Positions 1-5,866 of a stretch of DNA of 6,616 bases are shown here, piece after piece (within the stretch, counting starts at the first letter, position 1; every line of letters begins with the position of its first letter). The notes beneath the pieces are model-generated. The model worked only from the letters and a program-made list of their open reading frames with translations, was not told the DNA's origin and ran no database searches. The DNA comes from a bacterium (GTDB taxonomy: Bacteria > Cyanobacteriota > Vampirovibrionia > Obscuribacterales > Obscuribacteraceae), in the NCBI GenBank assembly GCA_030431355.1, contig JAUIJG010000307.1, positions 1 through 6,616 of the forward strand. The letters are read 5' to 3'. The position numbers and the translations under genes were made by a program.

Positions 1-136
1 GATAGCGCTACCTATATATATGGGTATAAAGATTGATGGCCGAATAAGCCCCCGGGGGATAAATTTATCAGAAGCCCGTTCCGGCACGCTGTTTTGTATC
101 CCCGAGAATTCCCGACTTTGAGCACTACCCGGAACA
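1..136. other. Leader region upstream of the 923-residue protein gene, with two abutting palindromes
   Basis: No gene can be supported here. Two perfect palindromes touch each other: CCCCCGGGGG at 49-58 and GATAAATTTATC at 58-69. One is purely G+C and the other almost purely A+T, and they share the base at 58. A weak promoter-like pair, TTGATG (33-38) and GATAAA (58-63), has a 19-base spacer, which is longer than optimal, so it is not called as a promoter. An AT-alternating stretch lies at 13-21. Plus-strand frame 2 is open from the window edge to a stop at 119-121, and frame 1 to a stop at 34-36. Either could be the tail of an upstream gene cut by the edge, but neither tail is recognisable. 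Confidence 0.5.
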
Positions 137-2908
137 ATGAAGAAGAAGTCTAGTAGCAGGATGGAATCTGAAAATGTGCTGGTTGATTTTGTGACCCTCT
201 CCAGGGTTGCTGCTGGGATTGTTTTGGAGAGGCTGTATCGGCAGGATCTCGTTTCCTTAACCGCTGAATTCCCTTTGGAGCATAACCCGGAGCGTTTTCT
301 TGTGACCAGCGCGAAGCGGGTGGATGCTTATCTGATCATCTGGAAAGAGTGGCCCTCTTTATTGAAGTTGGCTGATTTAAAAGGTCATCTTAAAGACCTG
401 GCGGAGACATACTTCCGGCTGAAGCCGGAGAGTGAACTGCCTCTCTATCTACATCTGGTCACCAATGACTTACCATCCACCAATAAAATCAGGGGCTGTT
501 CCGGTCCTGGTTTTCACCTGGCGGCATTTCTCTCCAATGAATGGAAGAGGGCACCGGAGGAGGAAGACTTCGGTGAATGGGAACAAGTCTGGGGACAGGT
601 GGAGAAGGCTACAGGACTATCAGGATTGGATTTTGTTGAGTTTGTCAGACATTGCCGGTTTGACCTCAACTACCCATTGCCTGAATTCGATCCGGAGCAG
701 GGAAGCGAGCAGCCCTTCAACCGTGTGGAGCTAATTCGCTCCGCCCTCTTCAAGAGCGAAGGGGAAAAGCTCCAATATAGCGCTGAAGAGATTGAAATCC
801 TGGCAAACAAGCAGGCTGAATTAGAAGAAGAGCAAGACGACGGGGAAGCTGTTGACGAAGCCTTTGCTGAAATTGCTGAAGGTGAGCCTGAAGACGTCGA
901 TACCGAAGCAGTTGACGAAGCAGTTGACGAAGCCTTTGATGAAGTTGCAGAAAGTGAGCCCGAAGATGATGGAGAAGAGCTTGTCCCTCAGGAAGAAGCG
1001 GGCTTCCTTGATTCGCAAGAGTCAGAAACAGATGATTCTCCGGAGACTGAACTGGAGAATGTCAGCTCGGATTTAGAAGAAGTAGTAGATGAAAAGAAAG
1101 ATGATTCAGCCGGTGAGGCGGATGAGACACCGGATTCCGAACTGGACTTTGCTCCGGATGTGAAATCGGTTAAGGATGTTAGACCCTCAGAGAATACTGA
1201 ACTTGCCAGACTGAATAATTTCGACAAGATTATCCACCTCAGCCGCAAGCATGAAGGTAGAGACACTGCCAGCGACAAAGTTCTTGAGGACGCCTTCGAC
1301 TGGTATTTCAATAATGCCAACGAGCTCTTTCAGAACGAGAGATTTGAAGAAGCTGAGCGGGATTATCGTAACGCGCTGGAGAAACTTGTTCAGTTGGATT
1401 CTCCCCGGACAGAGGAAGAGGCGCAGCTGCTGGAGAATCTTGGTGAAATCTATATTCTCCTAAAGAGACCTGATCTCGCTGTGGAGCTTTACGAAAGGAC
1501 AGAAGAGCTGCGCGTAACGGCGAAGATCCCTATAGCTAAATATGTTTCTGCGCTGCTTACCACTGGAGGAGACTACGAAGAACGTGGCTTCGTCTTTGAC
1601 GCTGAGCCTTATTATCGAAAGGCCGTGGAGGTCGCCGGTAACTATCTAGAGGTGCATGATCCCCTGGTTAAAAGAGCCAATGAGGCTTGCATGAGGGCAA
1701 CCCGGGAGAAGACCAGTCTTGTCTCCAGATTTTCCCCCGGGGAGCTAGAGAGGTTGAAAGCCGGTGAAGATTCGGAAAAAGCGATCATGCACCGGAAGCC
1801 TAAGATTGCTAAGAGAGAGGAAGCAAGCGCTCCCAAGAAGGATTTCTGGATTACCCAGGAAAATCTCAATAAACCACCGGCGGTGAATCGTCCTTCTAAT
1901 CTGAAGTGGTGGTTGCTGTCCATAATTCCTATCTCGATTTTGTCTTTTGTGACAGTGTTTCATTTTCCCAAGATCTCGGGGACAGTTCCAGCTAAGAGTG
2001 ATGGGGGCAGTACCTTCACCAGCGTAGACGGCAGGAAGTCCATCGTCCTTACCGGAGATGGTCAATTGAAGCTGGTGCAGGATGGAGCTAATACCATCGG
2101 CAGTTACAAAATCGTGGGAGATTCGACCCAGGATATTTTGTCCCTTCTGGTCGGTCACTTGAGACGGTCTAACACATTCTTCAGCTTTGAAGAGGATGAT
2201 GTCATCAAAGCCGCCGGGGTGAAGTGCTACGCCAAGGGCGCTCCGGAAAGAGAGTTGAGTGAATACATGTGGCGCTACGGTAAGCTGGCTCAACTCTATC
2301 GAAATGAGACCCGTAAATATCCTGACGATATGAGGGCGCTGACCGAATCCAAAAGTCAGACAACTTACATAAACCCGTTTACCAAAAAGCAGGAAGAGGC
2401 CTACATTACCTATGCACATGGCTCAAACGATGTGGGGCTTGCCCATCGTATCGGTGAAGGAGCATCGTGGAAGGGGCAAATGGAGGCGCGACCGGGCGCG
2501 ATTGTTTGCAACAATTTCGAAGGTTCCCGCTTTTTCATTCGTGCCTATGATCGAAACGGGCACTTTTTAACCAGCGCTAAACCGGGCGTGTTTTTCTATA
2601 TAGAGTTGTCTTACGGTGATAACGTCACCCAGGATCGCCTGAAGGACCTGGAGCGCAAAGCCACCCATGAAACGAATAGAGAGAACGTGCGCTTTGTTCT
2701 GGTTAGAGGAGAAAGGGATCTTGGTAAACTGCTCAACTTTCTGGATGCGATAGTGCCTACCGTACTGGCCATCTTCGGCGTTGTTTCCGCCATGATCTGG
2801 CGCTACCGGGTGAAGAAGGGACTGCCTGGATTCAAGGTGGCTTCGGTCTTTATCTTGGCGGTGGTTCTGGCTATAGGTTGGTACTTGATGGCTTTTGCTA
2901 ATGCTTGA
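137..2908 (+). CDS. Large membrane protein of unknown function: acidic repeats, TPR-like helices, pseudopilin-like extracytoplasmic domain
   Basis: The function is not recognised. Visible in order: an N-terminal globular region (about 12-225); a very acidic, low-complexity segment (about 226-350) containing a 24-residue tandem duplication starting at 237 and 261; TPR-like helical pairs (about 388-421, 427-458 and 470-502); a basic stretch and a first membrane span (about 590-611); a domain of about 260 residues with two cysteines (697 and 791); then two more spans (about 872-892 and 901-921) joined by a basic loop (RYRVKKG). By the positive-inside rule the TPR half is cytoplasmic and the 612-870 domain is outside. 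Within that domain, a helix ending in YPDDMRALTES followed by INPFTKKQ resembles the C-terminal part of type II secretion pseudopilins, but no prepilin leader is present. A scaffolding or sensing role at the membrane is inference. The ATG at 137 has no clear Shine-Dalgarno; the ATG at 161 (Met9) is an alternative. Intact, with no frameshift seen. Confidence 0.85.
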   Translation: MKKKSSSRMESENVLVDFVTLSRVAAGIVLERLYRQDLVSLTAEFPLEHNPERFLVTSAKRVDAYLIIWKEWPSLLKLADLKGHLKDLAETYFRLKPESELPLYLHLVTNDLPSTNKIRGCSGPGFHLAAFLSNEWKRAPEEEDFGEWEQVWGQVEKATGLSGLDFVEFVRHCRFDLNYPLPEFDPEQGSEQPFNRVELIRSALFKSEGEKLQYSAEEIEILANKQAELEEEQDDGEAVDEAFAEIAEGEPEDVDTEAVDEAVDEAFDEVAESEPEDDGEELVPQEEAGFLDSQESETDDSPETELENVSSDLEEVVDEKKDDSAGEADETPDSELDFAPDVKSVKDVRPSENTELARLNNFDKIIHLSRKHEGRDTASDKVLEDAFDWYFNNANELFQNERFEEAERDYRNALEKLVQLDSPRTEEEAQLLENLGEIYILLKRPDLAVELYERTEELRVTAKIPIAKYVSALLTTGGDYEERGFVFDAEPYYRKAVEVAGNYLEVHDPLVKRANEACMRATREKTSLVSRFSPGELERLKAGEDSEKAIMHRKPKIAKREEASAPKKDFWITQENLNKPPAVNRPSNLKWWLLSIIPISILSFVTVFHFPKISGTVPAKSDGGSTFTSVDGRKSIVLTGDGQLKLVQDGANTIGSYKIVGDSTQDILSLLVGHLRRSNTFFSFEEDDVIKAAGVKCYAKGAPERELSEYMWRYGKLAQLYRNETRKYPDDMRALTESKSQTTYINPFTKKQEEAYITYAHGSNDVGLAHRIGEGASWKGQMEARPGAIVCNNFEGSRFFIRAYDRNGHFLTSAKPGVFFYIELSYGDNVTQDRLKDLERKATHETNRENVRFVLVRGERDLGKLLNFLDAIVPTVLAIFGVVSAMIWRYRVKKGLPGFKVASVFILAVVLAIGWYLMAFANA
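845..967 (+). repeat. Tandem in-frame 72-base duplication coding for acidic repeats
   Basis: Two consecutive units start at 845 and 917, exactly 72 bases (24 codons) apart. Their protein reads EAVDEAFAEIAEGEPED in the first copy and EAVDEAFDEVAESEPED in the second. Over the first 51 bases they differ at about 8 positions, half of them silent. The 12-mer GAAGCAGTTGAC also occurs twice back to back at 905-916 and 917-928, giving an extra EAVD. This indicates slippage or unequal exchange within an acidic linker between the N-terminal region and the TPR-like helices. Confidence 0.8.
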
Positions 2909-2923
2909 CTTCGTTTTTGCGGG

Positions 2924-2929
2924 TATACT
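2924..2929 (+). promoter_or_regulatory. Candidate -10 box (TATACT) placed for a leaderless start of the futalosine hydrolase gene
   Basis: TATACT matches TATAAT at five of six positions and ends six bases before the ATG at 2936, so the predicted transcription start falls on or next to the A of that ATG. No Shine-Dalgarno lies in the 27-base gap after the upstream stop codon. A TTGACT (2905-2910) resembles a -35 box but is only 13 bases away, which is too short for a normal housekeeping promoter. The gene may instead be read through from the 923-residue protein gene. By-eye prediction only. Confidence 0.35.
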
Positions 2930-2935
2930 CTACAG

Positions 2936-3619
2936 ATGCTTGATTCACTAAAAGTTGGAAGATTATTGTTGGCGGTCGCTTCCCGTAACGAACTGGAAGT
3001 GATTTTCGACGCGCTGGGATTGCCCCACGAAGAGATTCCGCCTTCCTGGAAGACCAAAGAGATTGATTCCATCACCATTGTTCATACCGGAGTGGGCAAG
3101 ACAAATGCTGCCGGTGCGGTATCCCGCGAGCTGACCCTGGCGGAAGGTGACCGTGCTCAATATTCTGCGGTTCTGAGTATCGGACTGGCGGGGAGCTATG
3201 ATCTGTCATTGAAGCTCGGTGAAAGGGTTTTGGGTCTGGACCATGTGCTTCTGGATGAAGGCACTATATCCGATGGCGGATGGGTAACCCTGGAGAGAGC
3301 AGGATGGGCCAGAACCGTCATCCGTGCAAACAGAGGTCGGCTTTTCAAGCAACTTACCAGACATGTCTCACACCAGGGAAATATAGGAACCGTATCTACG
3401 ATTTCAGGAACAGATCGGCGCATGGAGATTTACAAGAAGCGTTTCGAGGTTATGTTGGAAGTCATGGAGAGTGCTGCCATTGCCGAGGTCTGCGATAAGT
3501 TCGGCGTGGAGTACGTCGACCTGAGGGTGGTGAGCAACTACTGTGGGTCAAGAAATGATGATACCCACGATTTTCCCCTGGCGCTGAAAAATCTTAAGAC
3601 GCTGGTTTCTGCTCTATAA
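2936..3619 (+). CDS. mqnB: Futalosine hydrolase (MTA/SAH nucleosidase-fold, menaquinone pathway)
   Basis: A 227-residue cytosolic protein of the purine nucleoside phosphorylase / MTA-SAH nucleosidase superfamily. Futalosine hydrolase splits futalosine into hypoxanthine and dehypoxanthine futalosine in the alternative (futalosine) route to menaquinone. Visible motifs: an N-terminal strand LLLAVASRNE (10-19); HTGVGKTNAA (50-59); a glycine-rich SIGLAGSYDLSLKLGE (81-96); GTVSTISGTD (151-160); VMESAAIAEVC (176-186), the family's E-M-E-G/S-A element that binds ribose; and a C-terminal LRVVSNYCGSRN (196-207) that fits futalosine hydrolase (R-x-I/V-S-N-x-V-x-x-R) better than MTA/SAH nucleosidase, which has an S-D-x-A element there. 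The length is typical. It starts 27 bases after the upstream stop, with no Shine-Dalgarno. TTG codons at 2966 and 2969 are alternatives, but they would shorten the first strand. No other menaquinone gene is in the window. MTA/SAH nucleosidase is the main competing call. Confidence 0.72.
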   Translation: MLDSLKVGRLLLAVASRNELEVIFDALGLPHEEIPPSWKTKEIDSITIVHTGVGKTNAAGAVSRELTLAEGDRAQYSAVLSIGLAGSYDLSLKLGERVLGLDHVLLDEGTISDGGWVTLERAGWARTVIRANRGRLFKQLTRHVSHQGNIGTVSTISGTDRRMEIYKKRFEVMLEVMESAAIAEVCDKFGVEYVDLRVVSNYCGSRNDDTHDFPLALKNLKTLVSAL

Positions 3620-3647
3620 CAGCCTCACGGCCGTTGACCAGAACAAT

Positions 3648-3665
3648 CTTGTGACGAACTTGTGA
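3648..3665 (+). promoter_or_regulatory. Perfect 7-4-7 direct repeat, likely OmpR/PhoP-family regulator binding site
   Basis: CTTGTGA occurs at 3648-3654 and again at 3659-3665, separated by CGAA, giving an 11-base period. This is the geometry used by OmpR/PhoB-type winged-helix regulators, which bind as tandem dimers. The complement, TCACAAG-N4-TCACAAG, is close to the known Mycobacterium PhoP box TCACAGC-N4-TCACAGC. A weaker CTTGGTTGA follows at 3671. The repeat lies 10 bases upstream of the predicted -35 box of an OmpR-family regulator gene, so autoregulation (probably activation) is the natural inference. Confidence 0.6.
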
Positions 3666-3675
3666 TCCGGCTTGG

Positions 3676-3704
3676 TTGAATTATTTGCTATTTGCTAGTC
3701 TAAT
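3676..3704 (+). promoter_or_regulatory. Predicted promoter of the two-component operon
   Basis: TTGAAT (3676-3681, four of six consensus bases including TTGA) and TCTAAT (3699-3704, five of six) are separated by the ideal 17 bases. The predicted transcription start is about 3711. The spacer contains two back-to-back copies of ATTTGCT (3683-3689 and 3690-3696), which could be chance or a second operator. The promoter serves the regulator and the overlapping kinase gene. Confidence 0.5.
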
Positions 3705-3718
3705 GGTTAGGTGATACG

Positions 3719-3726
3719 AAGGAGGG
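3719..3726 (+). promoter_or_regulatory. Strong Shine-Dalgarno at unusually long distance from the regulator start
   Basis: AAGGAGGG is a near-perfect Shine-Dalgarno, but its GGAGG ends 19 bases before the ATG at 3745, against the usual 5-9. No ATG, GTG or TTG lies in frame between the stop at 3712-3714 and 3745, and the protein begins with the standard receiver strand (AKILLVEDE), so the start is firm. A small hairpin, GGGA (3724-3727) with TCCC (3731-3734) around a three-base loop, would shorten the effective distance from AAGGA to about 10 bases. Confidence 0.5.
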
Positions 3727-3744
3727 AGTTTCCCAAACTTTTCA

Positions 3745-4431
3745 ATGGCCAAAATCTTACTAGTCGAAGATGAGATGGATCTGGCTCGCCTGATTCAAAA
3801 CTGGCTCACCAGGGAGCATCATCTGGTAGAAATTGTCTCCGAAGGTGACCTTGCTCTCAATCAGCTCAAGACCTACAACTACGACCTGGTTATCCTCGAT
3901 GTGATGCTTCCGGGGATGTCCGGGGTGGAGGTCTGCCAGGAATTTCGTCAGGCCAGAGGCAATACGCCGGTCCTTATCATCACAGCCAAATCTTCTCTGG
4001 AAGATAAAGAGAGAGGTTTCATGGCCGGTGCCGATGACTATCTAATCAAACCATTCCATCTAAAGGAGCTTGAATTCCGGGTAAAGGCGCTCCTCAGAAG
4101 AAGCAATCCGACGCGCTCCAGTATTTTTAACCTGGGAGACGATATCATCGTCGATGCTGATGAGCACCAGGTGATGAAAGACGGCGTGGAGGTGCATCTT
4201 CTGCCTAAAGAGTTCAGGCTTCTGGAATTTTTAGCCAGGCATCCGAACCGGGTTTTCAGTTCGGAAGAGTTGTTGGAGAATGTCTGGGAATCAGATGCGG
4301 CGTTTCACAATGATACTGTTAGAGGGCATATAACCCGCCTCAGAAAGAAGTTGGATTCTCCAGGCAAACCCTCTATCATAGCGACGGTTTATGGCGTAGG
4401 TTACAAGCTACACATTGAAGATAGTAAATAG
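3745..4431 (+). CDS. OmpR/PhoB-family two-component response regulator
   Basis: A 228-residue DNA-binding response regulator, typical in length for the family. The receiver domain (about 2-117) has the acidic pair E8/D9, phosphoacceptor D52 within VILDVMLPG, switch threonine T80 and the conserved lysine K102 in the KPF motif; all key residues are present. A short linker leads to a winged-helix DNA-binding domain (about 128-224), with LLPKEFRLLEFLARHP as its first helix region, a recognition helix around NDTVRGHITRLRKKL (189-203), and the closing hairpin TVYGVGYKL (214-222). It is the cognate partner of the kinase whose gene overlaps its 3' end by 17 bases. A direct repeat and promoter upstream suggest that it controls its own transcription. 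The specific signal and regulon cannot be read from the sequence, so no gene name is given. Confidence 0.95.
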   Translation: MAKILLVEDEMDLARLIQNWLTREHHLVEIVSEGDLALNQLKTYNYDLVILDVMLPGMSGVEVCQEFRQARGNTPVLIITAKSSLEDKERGFMAGADDYLIKPFHLKELEFRVKALLRRSNPTRSSIFNLGDDIIVDADEHQVMKDGVEVHLLPKEFRLLEFLARHPNRVFSSEELLENVWESDAAFHNDTVRGHITRLRKKLDSPGKPSIIATVYGVGYKLHIEDSK

Positions 4432-5650
4432 GATAAGAGTTCGACTTGCGGTCTGGTTTTCCGCCGTAGTACTTGTGTTGTATGCCGCCGGAGCTTTTGC
4501 TTCGCTTTTGGTTTTTCGCTCAGGGCTTACTGGATCGGTGGATATCAGTCTGCAGGACCTGATCTCAGAGATTCGACCCAGTGTGAGAATCGTCGATAAT
4601 CGACCCTCCCTGGCCGCCTGGGCCAGGCTTTCTGATGACAGGGATGTTCCAATACTAACAACGGTGCAGATCTATGATCGTGAATCCAGGATTTTGGAGC
4701 AACATGGTCCAAGAGGTGTTGTCTCCCTGAAGAACGGCAATCTATCTGAATCTGTCGATGATACGCCGGTGCACTTTCGGTCCATGTTCGTGCCTGTCTC
4801 ATTTCAGAATAAGGTGGTCGGCTATCTTCAAATCCAGGTCTCCACCAGAGTTCAGGATGACGCGGTGCGGCAGTTTGCCATGGCGGTTCTGGTTATCGCG
4901 CCTTTACTCGTTTTGGGTGTCGGCGTGGCGGCATACTTCTTTTCCGGCACGGCAGTTTCGCCCATAGAGAAGTCCAACCAATTGCTTCGTCGTTTCGTGG
5001 CAGATGCCGGTCATGAATTGAACACGCCGGTTGCCACCATCGAAGGCTGTCTGCAGACCCTGGGAGAGCCCTCGAAAATAGGAGACATGTCCGAGGAACT
5101 CTTCGAGATGCTTGAAAGGGCCAGTGACAGGCTAAGGCATCTTGCTAAAGATCTGGTGGTCCTTGCCCGGGTTGAAGATTTAGAATCCGAGTTGAGTCGC
5201 ACTGAGATAAATCTGAGGGATATGACTGAGTATGTGATAGCCGAACTGAGTTCTGCCGCTGCCAGGCGCTCCATCGAAATTCATCTGGGTGACTTTCCGG
5301 ATGTGAGGCTGGTGGCCCACGAGGAGTCTATTCATGAGATCCTGAACAACTTGATAGATAACGCCATAAAGTATTCAGAAAACGGCGGAATCATTGATAT
5401 TTCAGCCCAGCAGGGAGAGCAATACATCTCCATATCAATTTCAGACGCAGGGGAAGGAATCGATGAAGATGAGATCGAGCACATCTTTGACCGCTTTTAC
5501 CGGGTTGATAAGTCCAGATCTAGAAACATTGGCGGTTCCGGTCTCGGTCTATCTATAGTCAAAGCTGCCGTGGCCAGGCATAAAGGATATATAGGGGTGG
5601 AAAGCGAAGCCGGCAAAGGCTCAACCTTCACGGTTACCCTGCCGATATAG
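4415..5650 (+). CDS. Membrane sensor histidine kinase, HAMP-less, partner of the upstream regulator
   Basis: A 411-residue inner-membrane histidine kinase. Membrane spans at about 13-34 and 155-176 enclose an extracytoplasmic sensor region of about 120 residues (35-154) with no recognised fold. Only about 24 residues separate the second span from the phosphoacceptor H200, too few for a full HAMP domain. The H-box reads DAGHELNTPVATI, with Gly in place of the usual Ser before His and Asn in place of the usual Arg. The ATP-binding domain is complete: N-box NNLIDNAIKY (311-320), G1 DAGEGI (344-349), F-box FDRFYR (358-363) and G2 GGSGLGLSIV (373-382). The start is a TTG at 4415 inside the regulator gene; the frame has a stop at 4397-4399 and no better start before the first span. 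The 17-base overlap implies translational coupling. The stimulus is unknown. Confidence 0.93.
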   Translation: MKIVNRIRVRLAVWFSAVVLVLYAAGAFASLLVFRSGLTGSVDISLQDLISEIRPSVRIVDNRPSLAAWARLSDDRDVPILTTVQIYDRESRILEQHGPRGVVSLKNGNLSESVDDTPVHFRSMFVPVSFQNKVVGYLQIQVSTRVQDDAVRQFAMAVLVIAPLLVLGVGVAAYFFSGTAVSPIEKSNQLLRRFVADAGHELNTPVATIEGCLQTLGEPSKIGDMSEELFEMLERASDRLRHLAKDLVVLARVEDLESELSRTEINLRDMTEYVIAELSSAAARRSIEIHLGDFPDVRLVAHEESIHEILNNLIDNAIKYSENGGIIDISAQQGEQYISISISDAGEGIDEDEIEHIFDRFYRVDKSRSRNIGGSGLGLSIVKAAVARHKGYIGVESEAGKGSTFTVTLPI

Positions 5651-5866
5651 CCGTACAGTGCCTGTTTCCCCGGAATTTGTTTCGAAATATACGGATGATC
5701 ACATCTCCATAACATTGGCTTGTTAATCTGAGACTGTAGGGAAATCTTTGCCCTTCCTTACAAAACAAACAAAGAATCGTTTTTTAGACCGAATTCACAA
5801 TTAATCGTCGAAACCCAGGGGCTGTCTGTTTGGTTTCGGCCGGATTTTGCAGGCAGGATAAAGACA
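5651..5866. other. Gap between kinase and SulP genes, with a leader inverted repeat
   Basis: This 216-base gap contains no supportable gene. A minus-strand open frame across 5758-5958 overlaps the transporter start and is treated as a shadow. A T6 run near 5780 follows only a weak A/T-rich three-base-loop hairpin, so no intrinsic terminator is called for the kinase gene. A 7-base perfect inverted repeat lies at 5809-5838. No convincing promoter was seen, and the CTTGTGA repeat found before the regulator gene is not present here. Confidence 0.5.
5809..5838 (+). repeat. Inverted repeat in the SulP gene leader
   Basis: CGAAACC (5809-5815) and GGTTTCG (5832-5838) are perfect complements around a 16-base loop, extendable by one T-G pair. 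The repeat lies 28 bases before the ATG of the transporter gene and just upstream of its Shine-Dalgarno. There is no T-run after it, so it is not a terminator. It could be an operator or an mRNA stem affecting translation. Confidence 0.4.

Noticed and set aside
2..121. Plus-strand frame open from the window edge to a stop at 119-121, possible tail of an upstream gene
   Set aside because: Only about 39 codons are visible, with no recognisable motif, and frame 1 also ends nearby at 34-36. It cannot be distinguished from chance.
988..1320. Minus-strand open frame of 110 codons, rich in serine
   Set aside because: The serine richness is the mirror of the acidic GAA/GAT codons on the plus strand; no ribosome site or family match.
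1745..2419. Minus-strand open frame of 224 codons
   Set aside because: It lies wholly opposite the 923-residue gene, shows no recognisable domain, and the plus-strand frame is continuous with membrane spans and helical repeats.
2905..2929. Classical promoter TTGACT / TATACT before the futalosine hydrolase gene
   Set aside because: Both boxes match consensus well but the spacer is 13 bases, outside the working range for housekeeping sigma factor; only the -10 box is kept as a candidate.
3624..3637. ACGGCCGT palindrome after the futalosine hydrolase gene as a terminator
   Set aside because: It is a short self-complementary sequence without a loop or T-run, so it would not act as an intrinsic terminator.
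5735..5790. Terminator after the kinase gene (AGGG/CCCT arms and a T6 run)
   Set aside because: The AGGG/CCCT arms are only four bases and are not next to the T-run; the stem directly beside the T-run is A/T-only with a wobble pair, too weak for an intrinsic terminator.
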